Below are positions 48,399 through 60,616 of a stretch of DNA of 64,000 bases, one piece after another. This stretch comes from Monodelphis domestica (lineage: Eukaryota; Chordata; Mammalia; Didelphimorphia; Didelphidae). Under the pieces are notes generated by a model that was not told where the DNA came from, did no database searches, and saw nothing but the letters and a program-made list of their open reading frames with translations. The translations under genes were made by a program, and so were the position numbers. Position 1 is the stretch's first letter; the number at the start of each line of letters is the position of its first letter. The stretch is taken from contig NC_077227.1 of assembly GCF_027887165.1 (NCBI RefSeq), forward strand, positions 64,366,607-64,430,606. The letters are read 5' to 3'.

Positions 48399-49065
48399 AT
48401 TTGTTCAGTATATTTATAGAGAAAAGGTAATAGAATATAACAGTTGTTAAAACCCAGTACATTAAACAGATTCAGTGTAACAAAATAATATTGAATACAT
48501 TAATATATGAACTTAAAACTACAAAATTAAACTTAAACAAAACAATCAGCAAAATACAATAAAATACAGAGGTTTTTGTAAAACATTGGAGTCTGAAAAA
48601 GCTTAAAAATTTAATCTCCAGGCTCTTTAAAGTTTCTTTCTCTATCCACTGAGATTCCTTTTGTCAATACTGTGGTATCTCCAATAGAGAGGGAGAACAT
48701 GGGTTTTAGAAATCTCAAACTGGGCAGGCCCAAATGGCAAAGAGTTGCAGGAAGATGAATTTCTCCCCTGAATCTCAGGTAAGATAAGTAAAAGGATCAG
48801 TTCACTCATGAAAAAACATCCTAAAGCTGGAAGCTGTTTGAAATAGGCAAGGTATTGCTCTTTTCATAGAATATACCATGCTTGCAATTACCTTCTGGTT
48901 TGGAAGTGTAACTTCCTTCTCCCAGCCCCCTCACCTCCAGGTCCCCTGCCATGTTGCCTAAGGAAAGAACACTCCAGTTTTTTTTTTTTTTTTACCATCT
49001 GCCCTAACTCCTGGCTTCTCAGTGGCAGCAATCAGCAACAGTGGTAAGGGTCAGAGTCTGGTCAG

Positions 49066-49262
49066 AGGCCAATTTTGGCTCAGTGGATTGAGAGCCAGGC
49101 CTAGAGACAGGAGGTCCTAGGTTCAAATCTGGCCTCAGACACTTCCTAGCTCTGTGACCCTGGGCAAGTCACTTGACCCCCATTGCCTAGCCCTTACCAA
49201 TCTTCTGCCTTGGAACCAATACTCAGTTTTGATTCCAAGACTGAAGGTAAGGATTTTTTAAA
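49066..49262 (+). repeat. CORE-SINE, near full length
   Basis: A box 'ggctcagtggattgagag', B box 'ggttcaaatctggcc', CORE 'tgaccctgggcaagtcactt', tail 'gaaggtaagga' plus T/A run. It lies inside the LTR element, so it inserted later or was carried with it. Confidence 0.9.
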
Positions 49263-49784
49263 AATTGAGAAGTTCTCATCCAAATAGTGGTTGCCAAAAT
49301 TGTAAAAAATTAAATTTATATTTCAAATATGAGGTTTATTAAATGATCATTAGAAATCAAGGAGTAAAGAGAATACAAAATAAAGCCCACATGCCCATGG
49401 CTGTTTAGCCATTTTCAGCCTTCCCCATCTTACCACCATTTCTGCTGATGCTACATCATGCCCCCCCCCCAAAAGGGCCCATGGGAGGAGTTACTGCCAG
49501 TTAAATACCAATAACATGACCCCACTAATGTGGAGATGCAGGAGAGATTATAGGGAATTTGGGGAAATACTAATTTTTTCTGGGGAATGATGTCAAAGTT
49601 TCAAAATCTCCATTTATACACCATGTTCACAACATTAAAAAAACCCTGAAGGACTGAGATGCACTTCAGGGCTACCTAATTGAAGTTGCCCCTACTACAA
49701 GTAGCTGTTGACTCATGCCCAGCTCTGATTCATGTCTTACACTCCAGATGTGAAAATGACTCTGGCAGTCCATGCTAGGGTGCT

Positions 49785-49989
49785 TTATTTTTTTAAACCC
49801 TTACCTTCCGTCTTGAAGTCAATACTGTGTTATTGGCTCCAAGGCAGAAGAGTGGTAAGGGCCAGGCAATGGGGGTTAAGTGATTTGCCCAGGGTCACAC
49901 AGCTAGGAAGTGTCTGAGGCCAGATTTGAACCTAGGACCTCCCATCTCTAGGCCTGGCTCTCAATCCACTGAGCCACCCAGCTGCCCCT
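49785..49989 (-). repeat. CORE-SINE, near full length
   Basis: Tail 'cccttaccttccgtctt', CORE 'cccagggtcacacagctagg', head 'tccactgagccacccagctg'. Well preserved. Confidence 0.92.
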
Positions 49990-50235
49990 GATAGGGTGCT
50001 TTATGACCATGTACATTCTTTTCTAAGGTTCTAACCTACTTTCTCTTCACACCTATTGAAGTGGCACCCCCTACACATTCATTCTGATATCTTAAATACT
50101 ACTTCACCATAATAACCCAGGCAGGTTTGTCGTGCCTTTTGTACCATTCTTGAATCACCAACCTCAAAGCTGTTTCCAAATGTACTCCTCCACAGAGAAA
50201 ACATGATACAAAGAAATTGTACTGAATAGCTGATA

Positions 50236-50434
50236 CAGGTGGCTCAGTGGATAGGATGGAGAGCCAGGTTTGGTATTGGGAGAACCTGGGTTCAAATCCG
50301 GCCTCAGACACTTCCTAGATAGATGCATGAACCTGGGCAAGTCACTTAATTCCAATTGCTTAGTCCTTACTTCTCTTCTTTATTGGAACCATTACATGTA
50401 TTAATTCTAAGATAGAAGGTAAGGGTTTTTTAAA
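50236..50434 (+). repeat. CORE-SINE
   Basis: 'ggtggctcagtggatagga', 'gggttcaaatccggcctcag', 'gggcaagtcacttaattcca', tail 'agaaggtaagggtttttt'. Confidence 0.9.
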
Positions 50435-50449
50435 AAGAATATTCAATAA

Positions 50450-50595
50450 GAAATCATTGAACCCAAGTTTGATCCCAACTCTGCCATTTACTCTCTGTGT
50501 TCCCCCAGACAAATTACTTAATCTCTCTATATTCCACCTTCCTCACCTATAAAATACTGGGCTGAATGACCTCTAAGATCTGTGATACTATGATC
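50450..50595 (+). repeat. MIR-type SINE
   Basis: 'gatcccaactctgccattta', 'acaaattacttaatctctct' and 'tgacctctaagatctgtga' in MIR order. Confidence 0.65.
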
Positions 50596-50959
50596 CAAAT
50601 CCTGATGGCACAGATGGTGAGGAGATGAGGAAAAAGGATTGTCCACATCACAGACACCTTTGAGCTTCCTTCAGCTCACCTTAAATCTAGTAGGTTCTCT
50701 ATTCTTACATCATACATGGAGTTAAGGGTAGGCAGAACAAGTAATTTAATCTAAGGAAACTTGCAGGCTGAGTGAATAGAGAGGGATTGAGAGAGGTTCC
50801 AGTGAGGGCTGAAAGCAGTGTCCATAGTATCAGAAAGTTGGGTGGCAATAAGTCAGAAGGCTGGGTTTGGATTGGGAGTATCCCCATTAACAATACAAGT
50901 CAGCCACAGAGCAATTTCTACAAAAGTCAATTATAGAAAAGCAGAACTCAACTCCATAT

Positions 50960-51155
50960 AAGGCTGAGTTTTCTAACCATTAGAGCTATTTAACAGTTCA
51001 TAGGCTACCACAGGAAATACTCCTTGGAAATGTTCAAGTAGGGGTTGTATAGAAAGCACCATGTAGAAGATGCTACAGGGAAGATTCTGAATTGAGTGAG
51101 AAGTTGCGCTAAGTGACTTCTCAAGCCACTTCCAACTCAAGGATTCTGAGCCTTA
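50960..51155 (+). repeat. L3/CR1 LINE 3' end
   Basis: 'gaaatgttcaagtaggggtt', 'gggaagattctgaattgagt' and 'cttccaactcaaggattctg' match the sense 3' end of L3/CR1. Confidence 0.75.
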
Positions 51156-51159
51156 TCTG

Positions 51160-52140
51160 AGCTCCATTATTGACTCTGGACTTTCCCCACCATGCCACAG
51201 CAGCCTCCTCACCCTAGAAATTCACTTTACCCCCTTTAGATTCTTCTTCTTGCCAACCAATTGAGAATGGATCTCAACTTCCAAAGGAGTCTCAAATTTA
51301 CCAGGTAAAGAATTATCATCATTTAAATATGGGACAGGTAGTATTGAACTTGAACAATAACTATATTTTCTCCAATCTGGTGTTGCTTGAAAAGCCTTGC
51401 AAGGCTATGACATTGTATGAAAGCTGGGTTTTCTTTCAATAATTAATGTTTATATAGAAATAGAAAAAATGATAGAAAAGTGTTGAATAATAAAATTTAA
51501 AAATCATACCTCTTTTTTGTTATAGTATAAATCATTATTTATAGTGATAATTAATTATTTAATATAATCAAAGACCTCAAAATCTGTCATTTCTAGATTT
51601 CTGAGAGCCCCTAAAAATTTCTAAGAATTTGAGATCTACCTCTCTATTTTTCTGAAAACTTGAATATTTTCCTATCTCCAAACTTCTGACAACTCTCCCC
51701 TTCTTATTTTTTCAAAGAATATAAACAGATTTGCAAATTCTTATATTTTATAGAATATAGGTTTAGATAGAATTTAAATGGATCTCATCTTCTAGATAGT
51801 AAATATCAGATACCGAATTTAAATTCAAGTCCTCTGACTTCCTTGACCAATATTCTTCCCACCTTGTCATAGTAATTTCTCTGAGAAAGGAAATTGGAAT
51901 ATGTTTATGAAACCAAGTATCCTCTTATTATGTAATCACCTAATTTGACCTCACCTCCCTCTAACTTCTTCCAATGCAACCAAACTATGCTTCTTCTCCT
52001 CAGTCCTTCCTCCTTCTCCCTAGCTGTACTAGTCTGAGGTTATTTATCTCTTCAGCTGGCAAAGACTCTTTCAGGAAATCATTAGATCCCCTGACAGCAT
52101 AGCAAGGTTTTTATTTGCTTTTCCCACATTCACAGACTTA
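51160..52140. other. Intergenic stretch, nothing recognised
   Basis: AT-rich sequence without a clear repeat, exon or long ORF. Confidence 0.4.
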
Positions 52141-52144
52141 AAAA

Positions 52145-52490
52145 ATCACAGAAACTCAGAGTCACAAAGGCCTGCAGAGGCCATCCTGTCCCTGAAAAAA
52201 AGAATCCTTACTATAATATATCTGACATCTGGAAATCTATTCTTAGTTTAAAGATTTCCAGCAATGGAAAACCCATTCTCTCCTGAGACAACATATTCCA
52301 CTTTTAAAACAACTTTAATTTTTTAGAATTTAGAAACAGAAGAGTCCGTAGCAATCTTCTATACCAATCTACACATTTGACAGATGGGGAAATTGAGGTC
52401 CTTAGAAGTAAACATACAACCTGTGGCAAAGTTAATACTAGAATGAAGGTCTGTTTGGTGCTAGACTTGCTTCCCAAGTCTCTCACCATT
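52145..52490 (-). repeat. L3/CR1 fragment and MIR fragment
   Basis: 52,145-52,320 reads as antisense L3 ('gcagaggccatcctgtccct', 'aacccattctctcctgaga'). 52,340-52,490 is an antisense MIR ('acagatggggaaattgaggt'). Confidence 0.55.
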
Positions 52491-52849
52491 TTGATCCTAA
52501 GATTCATTCTGCCTTCCTACTACAAGTCAGGCATAGCTGTCCCTCCCACAGTATTCGCAATATTCTTCCTACCCATTCTCATTGCTTCCTCTAAGTGTTT
52601 CAGCCATGGAACTCTGATAGACACCAGTGGAGTTCACCCAACTTTCTCTTTATATAATATACTTTATTCACAAAATATCTTCATGGACCCACAAGACTAA
52701 AGGAGCTTAAATGACTGAAACTAACTATATCATGTCCTATTCTCCCCTCCATTGTTCAGACACCAAAAAAAAAAAAAAAAAAGCAGCCGTTCTTGCAAAC
52801 ATTAATCCTTCTTTTTGTGCCCTTGAACTCTTCTAGTTCCAACTCCTCC

Positions 52850-54530
52850 AGAAGCTTGCTCCTTTGATCACCATTTCTCCTACTCTTATCTTCAGTTTAT
52901 TTCTTTCTACTTATAGAAACTTACAGTTGATCCTACCATGCCTTCATGATTTTTCCCATAACTCAATTCTTTTTCATAATTAAATCACAATAAAAATGTA
53001 TGTACATTTTTTGCTTCCACTTCCAAGTGCTACCTGACTTCTCAAGTCCTTGTAAATTGACTTCTGATCCTATCACACTTTCATAGATGACTGATGATCT
53101 CTTAATTACTGAATTTCATGGTCAATCTTTTCTTTGGCTTCATATTTGTTGACTTTTCTGCAATTTTTGATATGGATGATGATTTGCTCTTCCAAACATT
53201 TCTCCTCATTGTTAGTTTACATGGTACTTCTCTTTCCTGTTTCTTCTCTTAGTTGTGTTATTACTCTTCCATCTTAATTTCTGAATTATATTATCCAATT
53301 TCTACCAAATTTGCACATTCCCTCCAAGACTCTGTCCTGGGATCTTTTCTCGTATTTCTCTCTATACTCCCTCCCTTGTTTATATCTCATATGTTCTCCA
53401 TGAATATAATAATCATCTCTTAATAAATGACACTCCAATTCAAACCTAAAGTTTCACTTCAGTTCTACCTAAATACCTTCATTGGGATTTCCAAGACTAT
53501 ACTTCAAACTCATCACCATCCTCAATATCTCCTTCATACTTTCTTATTACCATTGAGAAAATGGTCATCAAAGTTCATAATCGTGGAGTCATCCTTGACT
53601 CTTCATTCTTTCTCATACCAATATCTAATCAGTCAGCAAGCTGGCAAATTTGACCTTCACAGCATCTGTTGTATCCATCTCCTTTTCTCTATGCATACTC
53701 TCTCATCACTTCTTGTCTGTAGTACTATAATAGCTTCCTAATTGGTTTTGCTGTCTCCATTCTTTTCCTTCTCCACCCTATCATCCACACAGCTATCAAA
53801 AAATTTCCCAAGTAGAGCAGGTGATTTGCCCAGAGTTCCATAAGTAGTAAATAAATGAACTAAAATTTAAACCCAGGTCCTCAGGCTAAAAATTAAGCAC
53901 TCATTCCATTGAACCTTCTTGCTATCATTTTCTTCTAACTACTATTGTGTACAGAGTGCTGTGCTAGGCCCTGGGGGAAATACAAAATTGACATGAGACA
54001 TGTTCCCTGCCCTTTGTACTTCCAAATACAGCCCCTCATCATCTCTCATCTAGACTATTATTACAATAACTTCCTAACTGGTTGTTTTATTTGAGTCTCT
54101 CTTTTCTCCAATTCATCTTCAACACAGCTACTACATTAATACTAATAAAGTACATATCTGGGCAGTCCTCTGCCCTGCTTAAGAAGTTGTAGTGGCTCCC
54201 TATTTCCTGGAGTTTAGAATAGTCCCTTCTGATTTACATTTAAATGCTTTCCCAATATGTCTCCAACTTACTTTTCCTCAGTCTTTTTAATGTTACTCCA
54301 TCTCACATACTGCATCTCACATACTCCACTTTTTAGCCAGAATGGACCAATTGCAGTTCTTCTTAGATGATATTCTGTTTTTTCCTTATGCCTGAAATAT
54401 ACCCCTTTCTTATATCTTCTGCCTTTTGGAATGCCTGGTTTTCTTCAAGGCTCAGTTTAAATGTCACCTACTAACTGCATGAACCTCACCTGATTCTTTC
54501 CATATGTTAGCACTCTCCCTATTTAAATTA
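52850..54530 (+). repeat. L2 LINE, ORF2 3' part
   Basis: Sense L2 phrases in order: 'gactctgtcctgggatctttt', 'gagtcatccttgactcttca', 'aatctaatcagtcagcaag', 'atctagactattattacaat', 'cctgcttaagaagttgtagt', 'gtggctccctatttcctgg' and 'cttttggaatgcctggtttt'. About 1.7 kb and old. No intact ORF. Confidence 0.75.
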
Positions 54531-54599
54531 AATGTTCATTTCCACCATGTGGTGGAAAGATTAATTATTGATTTGGAAAATTCAGTAGGTCCTATATTC

Positions 54600-56193
54600 A
54601 AATTCCCTTCATGACATTTCTTTAGATAACGTGATCAGGGGCTTTGCAAAATCAAAACCCTCATATGATTCAGGCCAGCTAGTAAGAGAAGAATCCTGTC
54701 TGGTCCTGGCAGTGAAATTCTTGTGTTCTTGGCAGGTAAGAAGCTCCCCCAAAAGAATTTCAACATCCCCAAAATCAGGCTCATATAATCTGAAAGCTCT
54801 TTTTAGTTCTTTTAACACTCTATGGGGTTCAGAAATGAATTTTGACATTCTCTTACACAGTGAATCCAAGTCTTGTGTGGTAAAAGACTTGTGGATATTT
54901 GTATGTAAAATGCCAGAGTTATCAGTCAGCCTTGCCACATCTTGGAGAGGCATGATCTTGTGTGCCCCCGAGATGCTTTCAGATGTAGCATTGCCTTGAG
55001 TTTCAGTTGTACCTGCCATGGTATTCACCCCTATTGCCCCTAATGCTGTAATCTTCGTTGTTTTAGAGTCCTTGTCCATGTCAGTATTCCCAGTCATATC
55101 TTCTTTAGTCACTTCCCCAGTCACCATGTCCTTCCAATTTCCCACGTTTTCTTGTTTTTTAATCATACATTCCTGACAAATTTCATTTAGAATGGATATC
55201 TGTTCAAATAATGCCTCCAGTCTATTGTCAAGGACCATTGTTTTAACAGCTTTCTTCTGCATGATGATATTAGCTCCAACCTTGATATAATGTAATTCCT
55301 GTGCCCCTGCCATGAAAACTACATATATTTGAGGGAGAGTCTTCCAGAGAAAGGATATATTCAAAGGTATCTGGGTCCAAGAACTTGTCATGTTTACCAC
55401 AGTACCTATAGTATTCTCAATTATCTCGGATATTGTGTTATATATTATACAATATCCTCAGTAAACCCATCAAAACCCCCATTAACACTGTCCAGAATTA
55501 CAACTGCAACATCCTTTCCATATAATCCCTTCTGTTGTTTCTACTTTTCTTGCTTCACTTAGTTATCAATGTCAGATACTAAGTGCTTATTGCCTTATAG
55601 ATGTTTCTTGACAATGACTACTCTGTTCAGAGGCTCTAACTGTTGACAGTTAACAGTTGAAAATGTCTGCTGTCAGACTTCTGGTTTATCATGGAGGGTT
55701 TGTTCTTTATAGGAATCAAAATGTCTGATCCTACATACTGGGTGTTCTTGTCCTGCTCCTTAAGATGGCTATCTTCCCCTTTGAGTTCCAACTGTCAGTT
55801 TGTGACAGTTGAAAATGGTGGATCTTTTTCCTGGGGTGCCACTTGTATTAGAAGGTTGGTTTGGGTATAATGGAAAAAAAGTTGATGATAAATGCTCAGA
55901 AGTTAGAAGGAGGGTGAGATCGATTCCCCTCTTCAGTCTTCTTTAAATATGTCTCCCCAGTAACCCTGTCTTTACTCCCCTCTAATAACTGATTTTAATA
56001 GGTGAACCTCTTCCCCTGGGAAAAGAGAGAGAAGTCAGGTCTCTCCCTCTTCTACTATGACAAAGAAGTCAATTTAGAATAACTGACAACTTTATTCTAA
56101 CAAATTGTGATTAGGGGTAAGATAAGAAAGATGTCTGCAGGTTAAAGTCTATAGGAAAGAGGGTAAAGGAAGCCCCTATCTGTCTAAAATATC
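54600..56193 (-). mobile_element. ERV1 (gammaretrovirus-like) fossil: LTR part, leader and gag part
   Basis: On the minus strand: a partial LTR (56,193 down to 55,844, ending CA), a leader with a primer-binding-site-like 'tggcaccccagg', then a gag-like region at 54,609-55,400. Its end resembles gammaretroviral capsid (blocks like DLDSLCKRMSKF and EILLGELLTCQEH). The LTR matches the solo LTR at 9,898-10,688. pol, env and the 3' LTR are absent and the 5' LTR is cut by L1 copy 4, so the element is a broken, fairly old fragment. Confidence 0.7.
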
Positions 56194-56195
56194 TT

Positions 56196-59100
56196 TTTGG
56201 GGACTTTCAGATCAAGATGGCTCCAGAGTAAAAGCAGGGCTCTACCTCTCCTCTCCACCAATCAAAACAGAGTGCCTCAAAATGGCAAAAGCAAAATCAA
56301 AGGAGCGAAGGAGTTCCACAGTAGGACACAACAGAAAGTAGGCAAAGTTAGGGCATTTCCACGCTAAAGGGGGAGGGCAAAATTTCCCCCCACTAAGGGG
56401 TGAGCTCATCACATCTCCCCCACTTCACCTACCTTTCCAGAGTCTGAGTGAGCACGGGACAAACTTCTAAGTTACAGGAGGGAGACTGGCTGAGATCAAC
56501 ACAGACTTACCTCTAAGAGAAATTAGACTTAGAAAACTGTGAGGCTGAGGAAAGTGGAGATAGGATGTTGTGGAACTTGGGGAGAGGGGGGTAGTTCACA
56601 GCAAAACACCATACAAAACCGAAAAAGACCTCAGGCTAAAACCTCTTCAGTGCTCAATAGAGAGACCTCCCTACACTCCACACACAGACCTCTTCCAGGC
56701 AATAAAAAAGATGGAAGCCTTCTGGCAAGAAAAGTAGGAATTAGTTCAAAAACGACAATAACAGTTTAAAGGACAAGAACTCCCAATTGGAGAAACAGAA
56801 GGAAGCCACAAAAAGCAGGACAGACCAAACTGAAAAGGAAAACCAGTCCTTAAAGACCAGAATTAGGCAACTGGAAGCCAATGATCTTGAAAAACAGCAA
56901 GAATTAATAAAGCAAAGTCAAATGACTGACAGAATAGAAGAAAACATAAAATATCTCACTGAAAAGATGACAGAGCACAAAGAGACAATTTGAGAATCAT
57001 TGGTCTACCTGAAAACCCAGAAATAAATAGAAGTCTTGACATTATACTATAAGAAATTGTCCAAGAAAACTGCCCTGATGTTCTTGAACAAGGGGGCAAA
57101 ATAGACATTTAAAGAGGCCATAGATCACGTGCTACACTAACTCCTCAAAAGACAACTCCCAGGAATGTAATTACCAAATCCAAGAGCTCCTAATCTAAGG
57201 AGAAATTATTATAAGAAGCCAGAAAGAAACAATTCAGATATCAAGGAGAACCAATCAGAATTACACAGGATCTGGCAGCCTCTACACTAAAAGACCACAA
57301 GGCTTGGAATACGATATTTAGAAGGGCAAGAGAATTGGGTCTACAACCAAGGATCACATAGAAATCAAAATTGACTATATATTTCCAGGGAAAAGTATGG
57401 GCATTTAACAAAATAGAAGACTTCCAAATATTTGTAAAGAAAAGACCAGAACTAAACACAATACTTGACAACAAAATACAAAAACCAAGAGAAACATGAA
57501 AAGGTTAATAAGAAAGAGATGGATCTTATTTTTTGTTCTCTAAAGGCCTCAAATAAGGACAAATTATTTCTACTCCTATATGGAAAAATGTTATTTGTAA
57601 CTGTCAAAAATTGAATTTACTATTATAGTAGTTAGAAAAATTATCCATAGGTAGAGATTGGAGTACTAAGTGGTTTGGTTTAAAATCATATATAAAAAGA
57701 AGAAGAAAGAAGGCCCGGGGGGGGGGGGGGGAATGGCACCAAGAGAAACTTGAAGGAATAAGAAAATTAGGATAATCTATACTACACAAAAAGGCACAAA
57801 GGAGTGGTAGGGGAAGAATACAACTATAAGAAGGAAAGGAAGAGAGTGTTAAAAGGTAAAATTCAAACCTTATTCTCAGTGTAATCAATTCCTAAAGGAA
57901 AGACCATCTAGACCCTTTGGAGCATTGAACTCTTTCTTACACTATAAAGAAACTAAGAGGGAGAAAATAAGGGGTAGGAGAGGGGGAGTTAAAAAGAGGG
58001 GAGAGAAAGAAAGGAGGAAGAGAATATAATAGACTCTAAAAAACAAAAGGGGAATAAAAAGGGAGGGGTGGAAAGGGAGGGTGGTGAGGAAAGCGATACA
58101 AGGGGTGGGGGAGTATGTGAAGGAGCTTTAAAAGATCCCAAAAGAAAATTAAGAGGAATAATAAAGTAGGTGGAGAAAGGAAAGTAAAATAAGGGTGGGA
58201 ATTAGGGGGACTGATTAAAAACGGAATACTGGTATAGAAGGAAATAATGAAAGAGGAAAGGGCAGGACAAGGAGAGAAAATGAAAATGAGGAGGAATGGA
58301 CAGGCACTAATCATAACTTTGAATGTGAAATGGATGAACTGATCCATAAAGTGGAAGCAAATAGCAGAGTGGATTAGAAACCAAAATCCTACCATATGTT
58401 GTCTACAAGAAACACACAAAGAAGGTAGATATACATAGGGTAAAAATAAGTGGATGACGCAAAATCTATTGGGCATCAACTGACAAAAAGAAGGCAGGAG
58501 TCACAATCATGATATCTGACAAAGACAAAGTAAAAACAGATCTAGTTAAAAGAGATAGGAAAGGCAATTATATCCTGATAAAAGGCAGTATAAACAATGA
58601 GGAAATATCAGTACTCAACATGTATGCACCAAATGGCATAGCATCCAAATTTCTAAAGGAGAAACTAGTGGAGCTCAAGGATGAAATAGATAGAAAAACT
58701 ATTCTAGTGGGAAACCTGAACCTTCCTCTATCAGAACTAGATAAATCAAACAAAAAATTAAAAAAAGAAGTAAAAAGAAGCAAATGAAATCTTAGAAAAA
58801 TTAGTTAGTAGATATGTGGAGAAAAATAAATAAGAACAAAAAGGAATACACTTTCTCAGCAGCAAATAGTACATTCACAAAGATTGACCCTGTACTAGGG
58901 CATAAAAACATGGCAAACAAATGCAGAAAAGCAGAAATAATAAACTCAATCTTTTCAGATCACAATGCAATAAAAATAATAATTAGTAAATATATAAGTA
59001 GAGAAAAATAAAAAATTAATTGGAAATTAAATAATACAATTCTCAAAAATTGGCTAGTTAAAGAACAAATCATAGAAACAATAAGTTCATTGAAGAAAAT

Positions 59101-60616
59101 GACAATGAAGAGACCTCCTTTCAAAATCTATGGGATACAGCTAAAGCAGTACTTTGGGGTAAATTTATATTCTTGAGTTCATATATTAATAAATTAAAGA
59201 GGGAAGAGGTCAATGAATTGGGCATGCAAATTTAAAAAAAAACTAGAAAGTGAACAAATTAAAAATTCACAGATGAAAAATAAATAAGAGATCCTAAAAA
59301 TTAAAGAAGAAATTAATAAAATTGAAAGTAAAAGAACTATTGAATTAATAAACAAGACAAGAAGCTGATGCTTTAAAAAAAAAAACAAATAAAATAGACA
59401 AAGTACTGGCCAATCTAATTTTTAAAAAAAGTAAAAAAGAAAAACAAATTGACAATATCCAAGATGAAAAGGGAGACCTCTACTCTAAAGAAGAGGAAAC
59501 TAAGGCAATCATTAAAAACTATTTTGCCCAATTATATGGTAATAAGTATGGCAATCCAGGTGATATGAATGAATATTTACAAAAATGCAAATTGCTTATA
59601 TTAGCAGAAGAAGAATTAGAATACTTAAATAATCCAATATCAGAAAAAGAAATTGAACAAGCCATCAAAGAACTCCCCAAGAAAAAATCCTCAGGGCCTG
59701 GTGGATTCACAAGTGAATTCTATCAAACATTCAAAGAACAACTAATTCCAATATTATACAAACTATTAACATAATAAGCAAAGAAGGAATTCTACCAAAT
59801 TCCTTTTATGACACAAATATGGAACTGATTCTAAAGCCGAGTAGATTAAAAAAAAAAGAGAAAGAACACTATAGGCCAATCTCCCTAATGAACATAGATT
59901 CAAAAATCTTAAATAGGATACTAGCAAAAAGACTCCAGCAAGTGATCACAAGGGTCATTCATTATGACCAGGTAGGATTTATACTAGGAATGCAAGTATG
60001 GTTCAATATTAGGAAAACCATTCACATAATTGACCATATCAACAAACAAACCAACAAAAATCACATGATTATCTCAATAGATGCAGAAAATGCCTTTGAC
60101 AAAATACAACACTAATTCCTATTGAAAACAGTAGAAAGCATAGGAATAAATGGGCCTTTTCCAAAAATAATAAACAGTATATATTTAAAACCATCAGCAA
60201 GCATCATCTGCAATGGGAATAAATTAGAAGACTTCCCAATAAGATCAAGAATGAAAAAAGGATGCCAATTATCACCTCTATTCTTCAACATTGTACTAGA
60301 AACACTATCAGTGTCAATTAGAGAAGAAAAATAAATTGAAGGTATTAAAGTTGGCAGTGAGGAGGCCAAGCTATCACTCTTTGAGGATGATATGATGGCC
60401 TACTTAAAGAATCCTATAAAATCAACCAAAAAGCTAGTCGAAATAATCAATAACTTTAGCAAAGTTGCAGGATACAAAATAAACCCACATGAGTCATCAG
60501 CATTTTTTACACTTCCAACTCATCCCAGCAGCAAGAGTTAGAAAGAAAAATTCCCTTTAAAATCACCATAGACAGTATAAAATACTTAGGAATCTATCTG
60601 CCAAGACAAACACTGG
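56196..60616 (+). mobile_element. L1 LINE, 5' and main part (L1 copy 4)
   Basis: Begins with an L1 5' end ('gggactttcagatcaagatgg'), then a 5' UTR, ORF1 remnants (coiled coil at 56,787-56,993; C-terminal RNA-binding part about 57,000-57,500), an unusual purine-rich spacer (57,500-58,300, with a G-run at 57,716-57,732) and ORF2. ORF2 pieces are the endonuclease at 58,310-58,787 (MYAPNGIASKF, VGNLNLPLSEL), a central part (58,814-59,774) and reverse transcriptase (59,819-60,520, with [20 protein letters not shown] and an FEDDMM-type active site where the FADD of L1 copy 3 has changed). Many stops and frame changes make it dead. It is interrupted by a nested L1 and resumes at 62,394. Confidence 0.88.

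Larger units (their letters stand above)
46451..49620 (-). mobile_element. LTR retroelement fossil, non-autonomous, two LTRs, 4-bp target duplication
   Basis: On the minus strand: 5' LTR 49,301-49,620 (320 bp), internal part 47,292-49,300, 3' LTR 46,451-47,291 (about 338 bp without a nested insertion). Both LTRs start TG and end CA. CCAT flanks both sides (46,447-46,450 and 49,621-49,624). A G-rich polypurine tract lies right before the 3' LTR (complement of 47,292-47,303). I recognise no gag, pol or env, so it was probably mobilised by a relative; 4-bp duplications fit the ERV1 class. LTRs differ noticeably, so it is not recent. Confidence 0.8.

Noticed and set aside
54631-54999. 122-codon plus-strand ORF
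   Set aside because: Antisense shadow of the gag-like fossil on the other strand.
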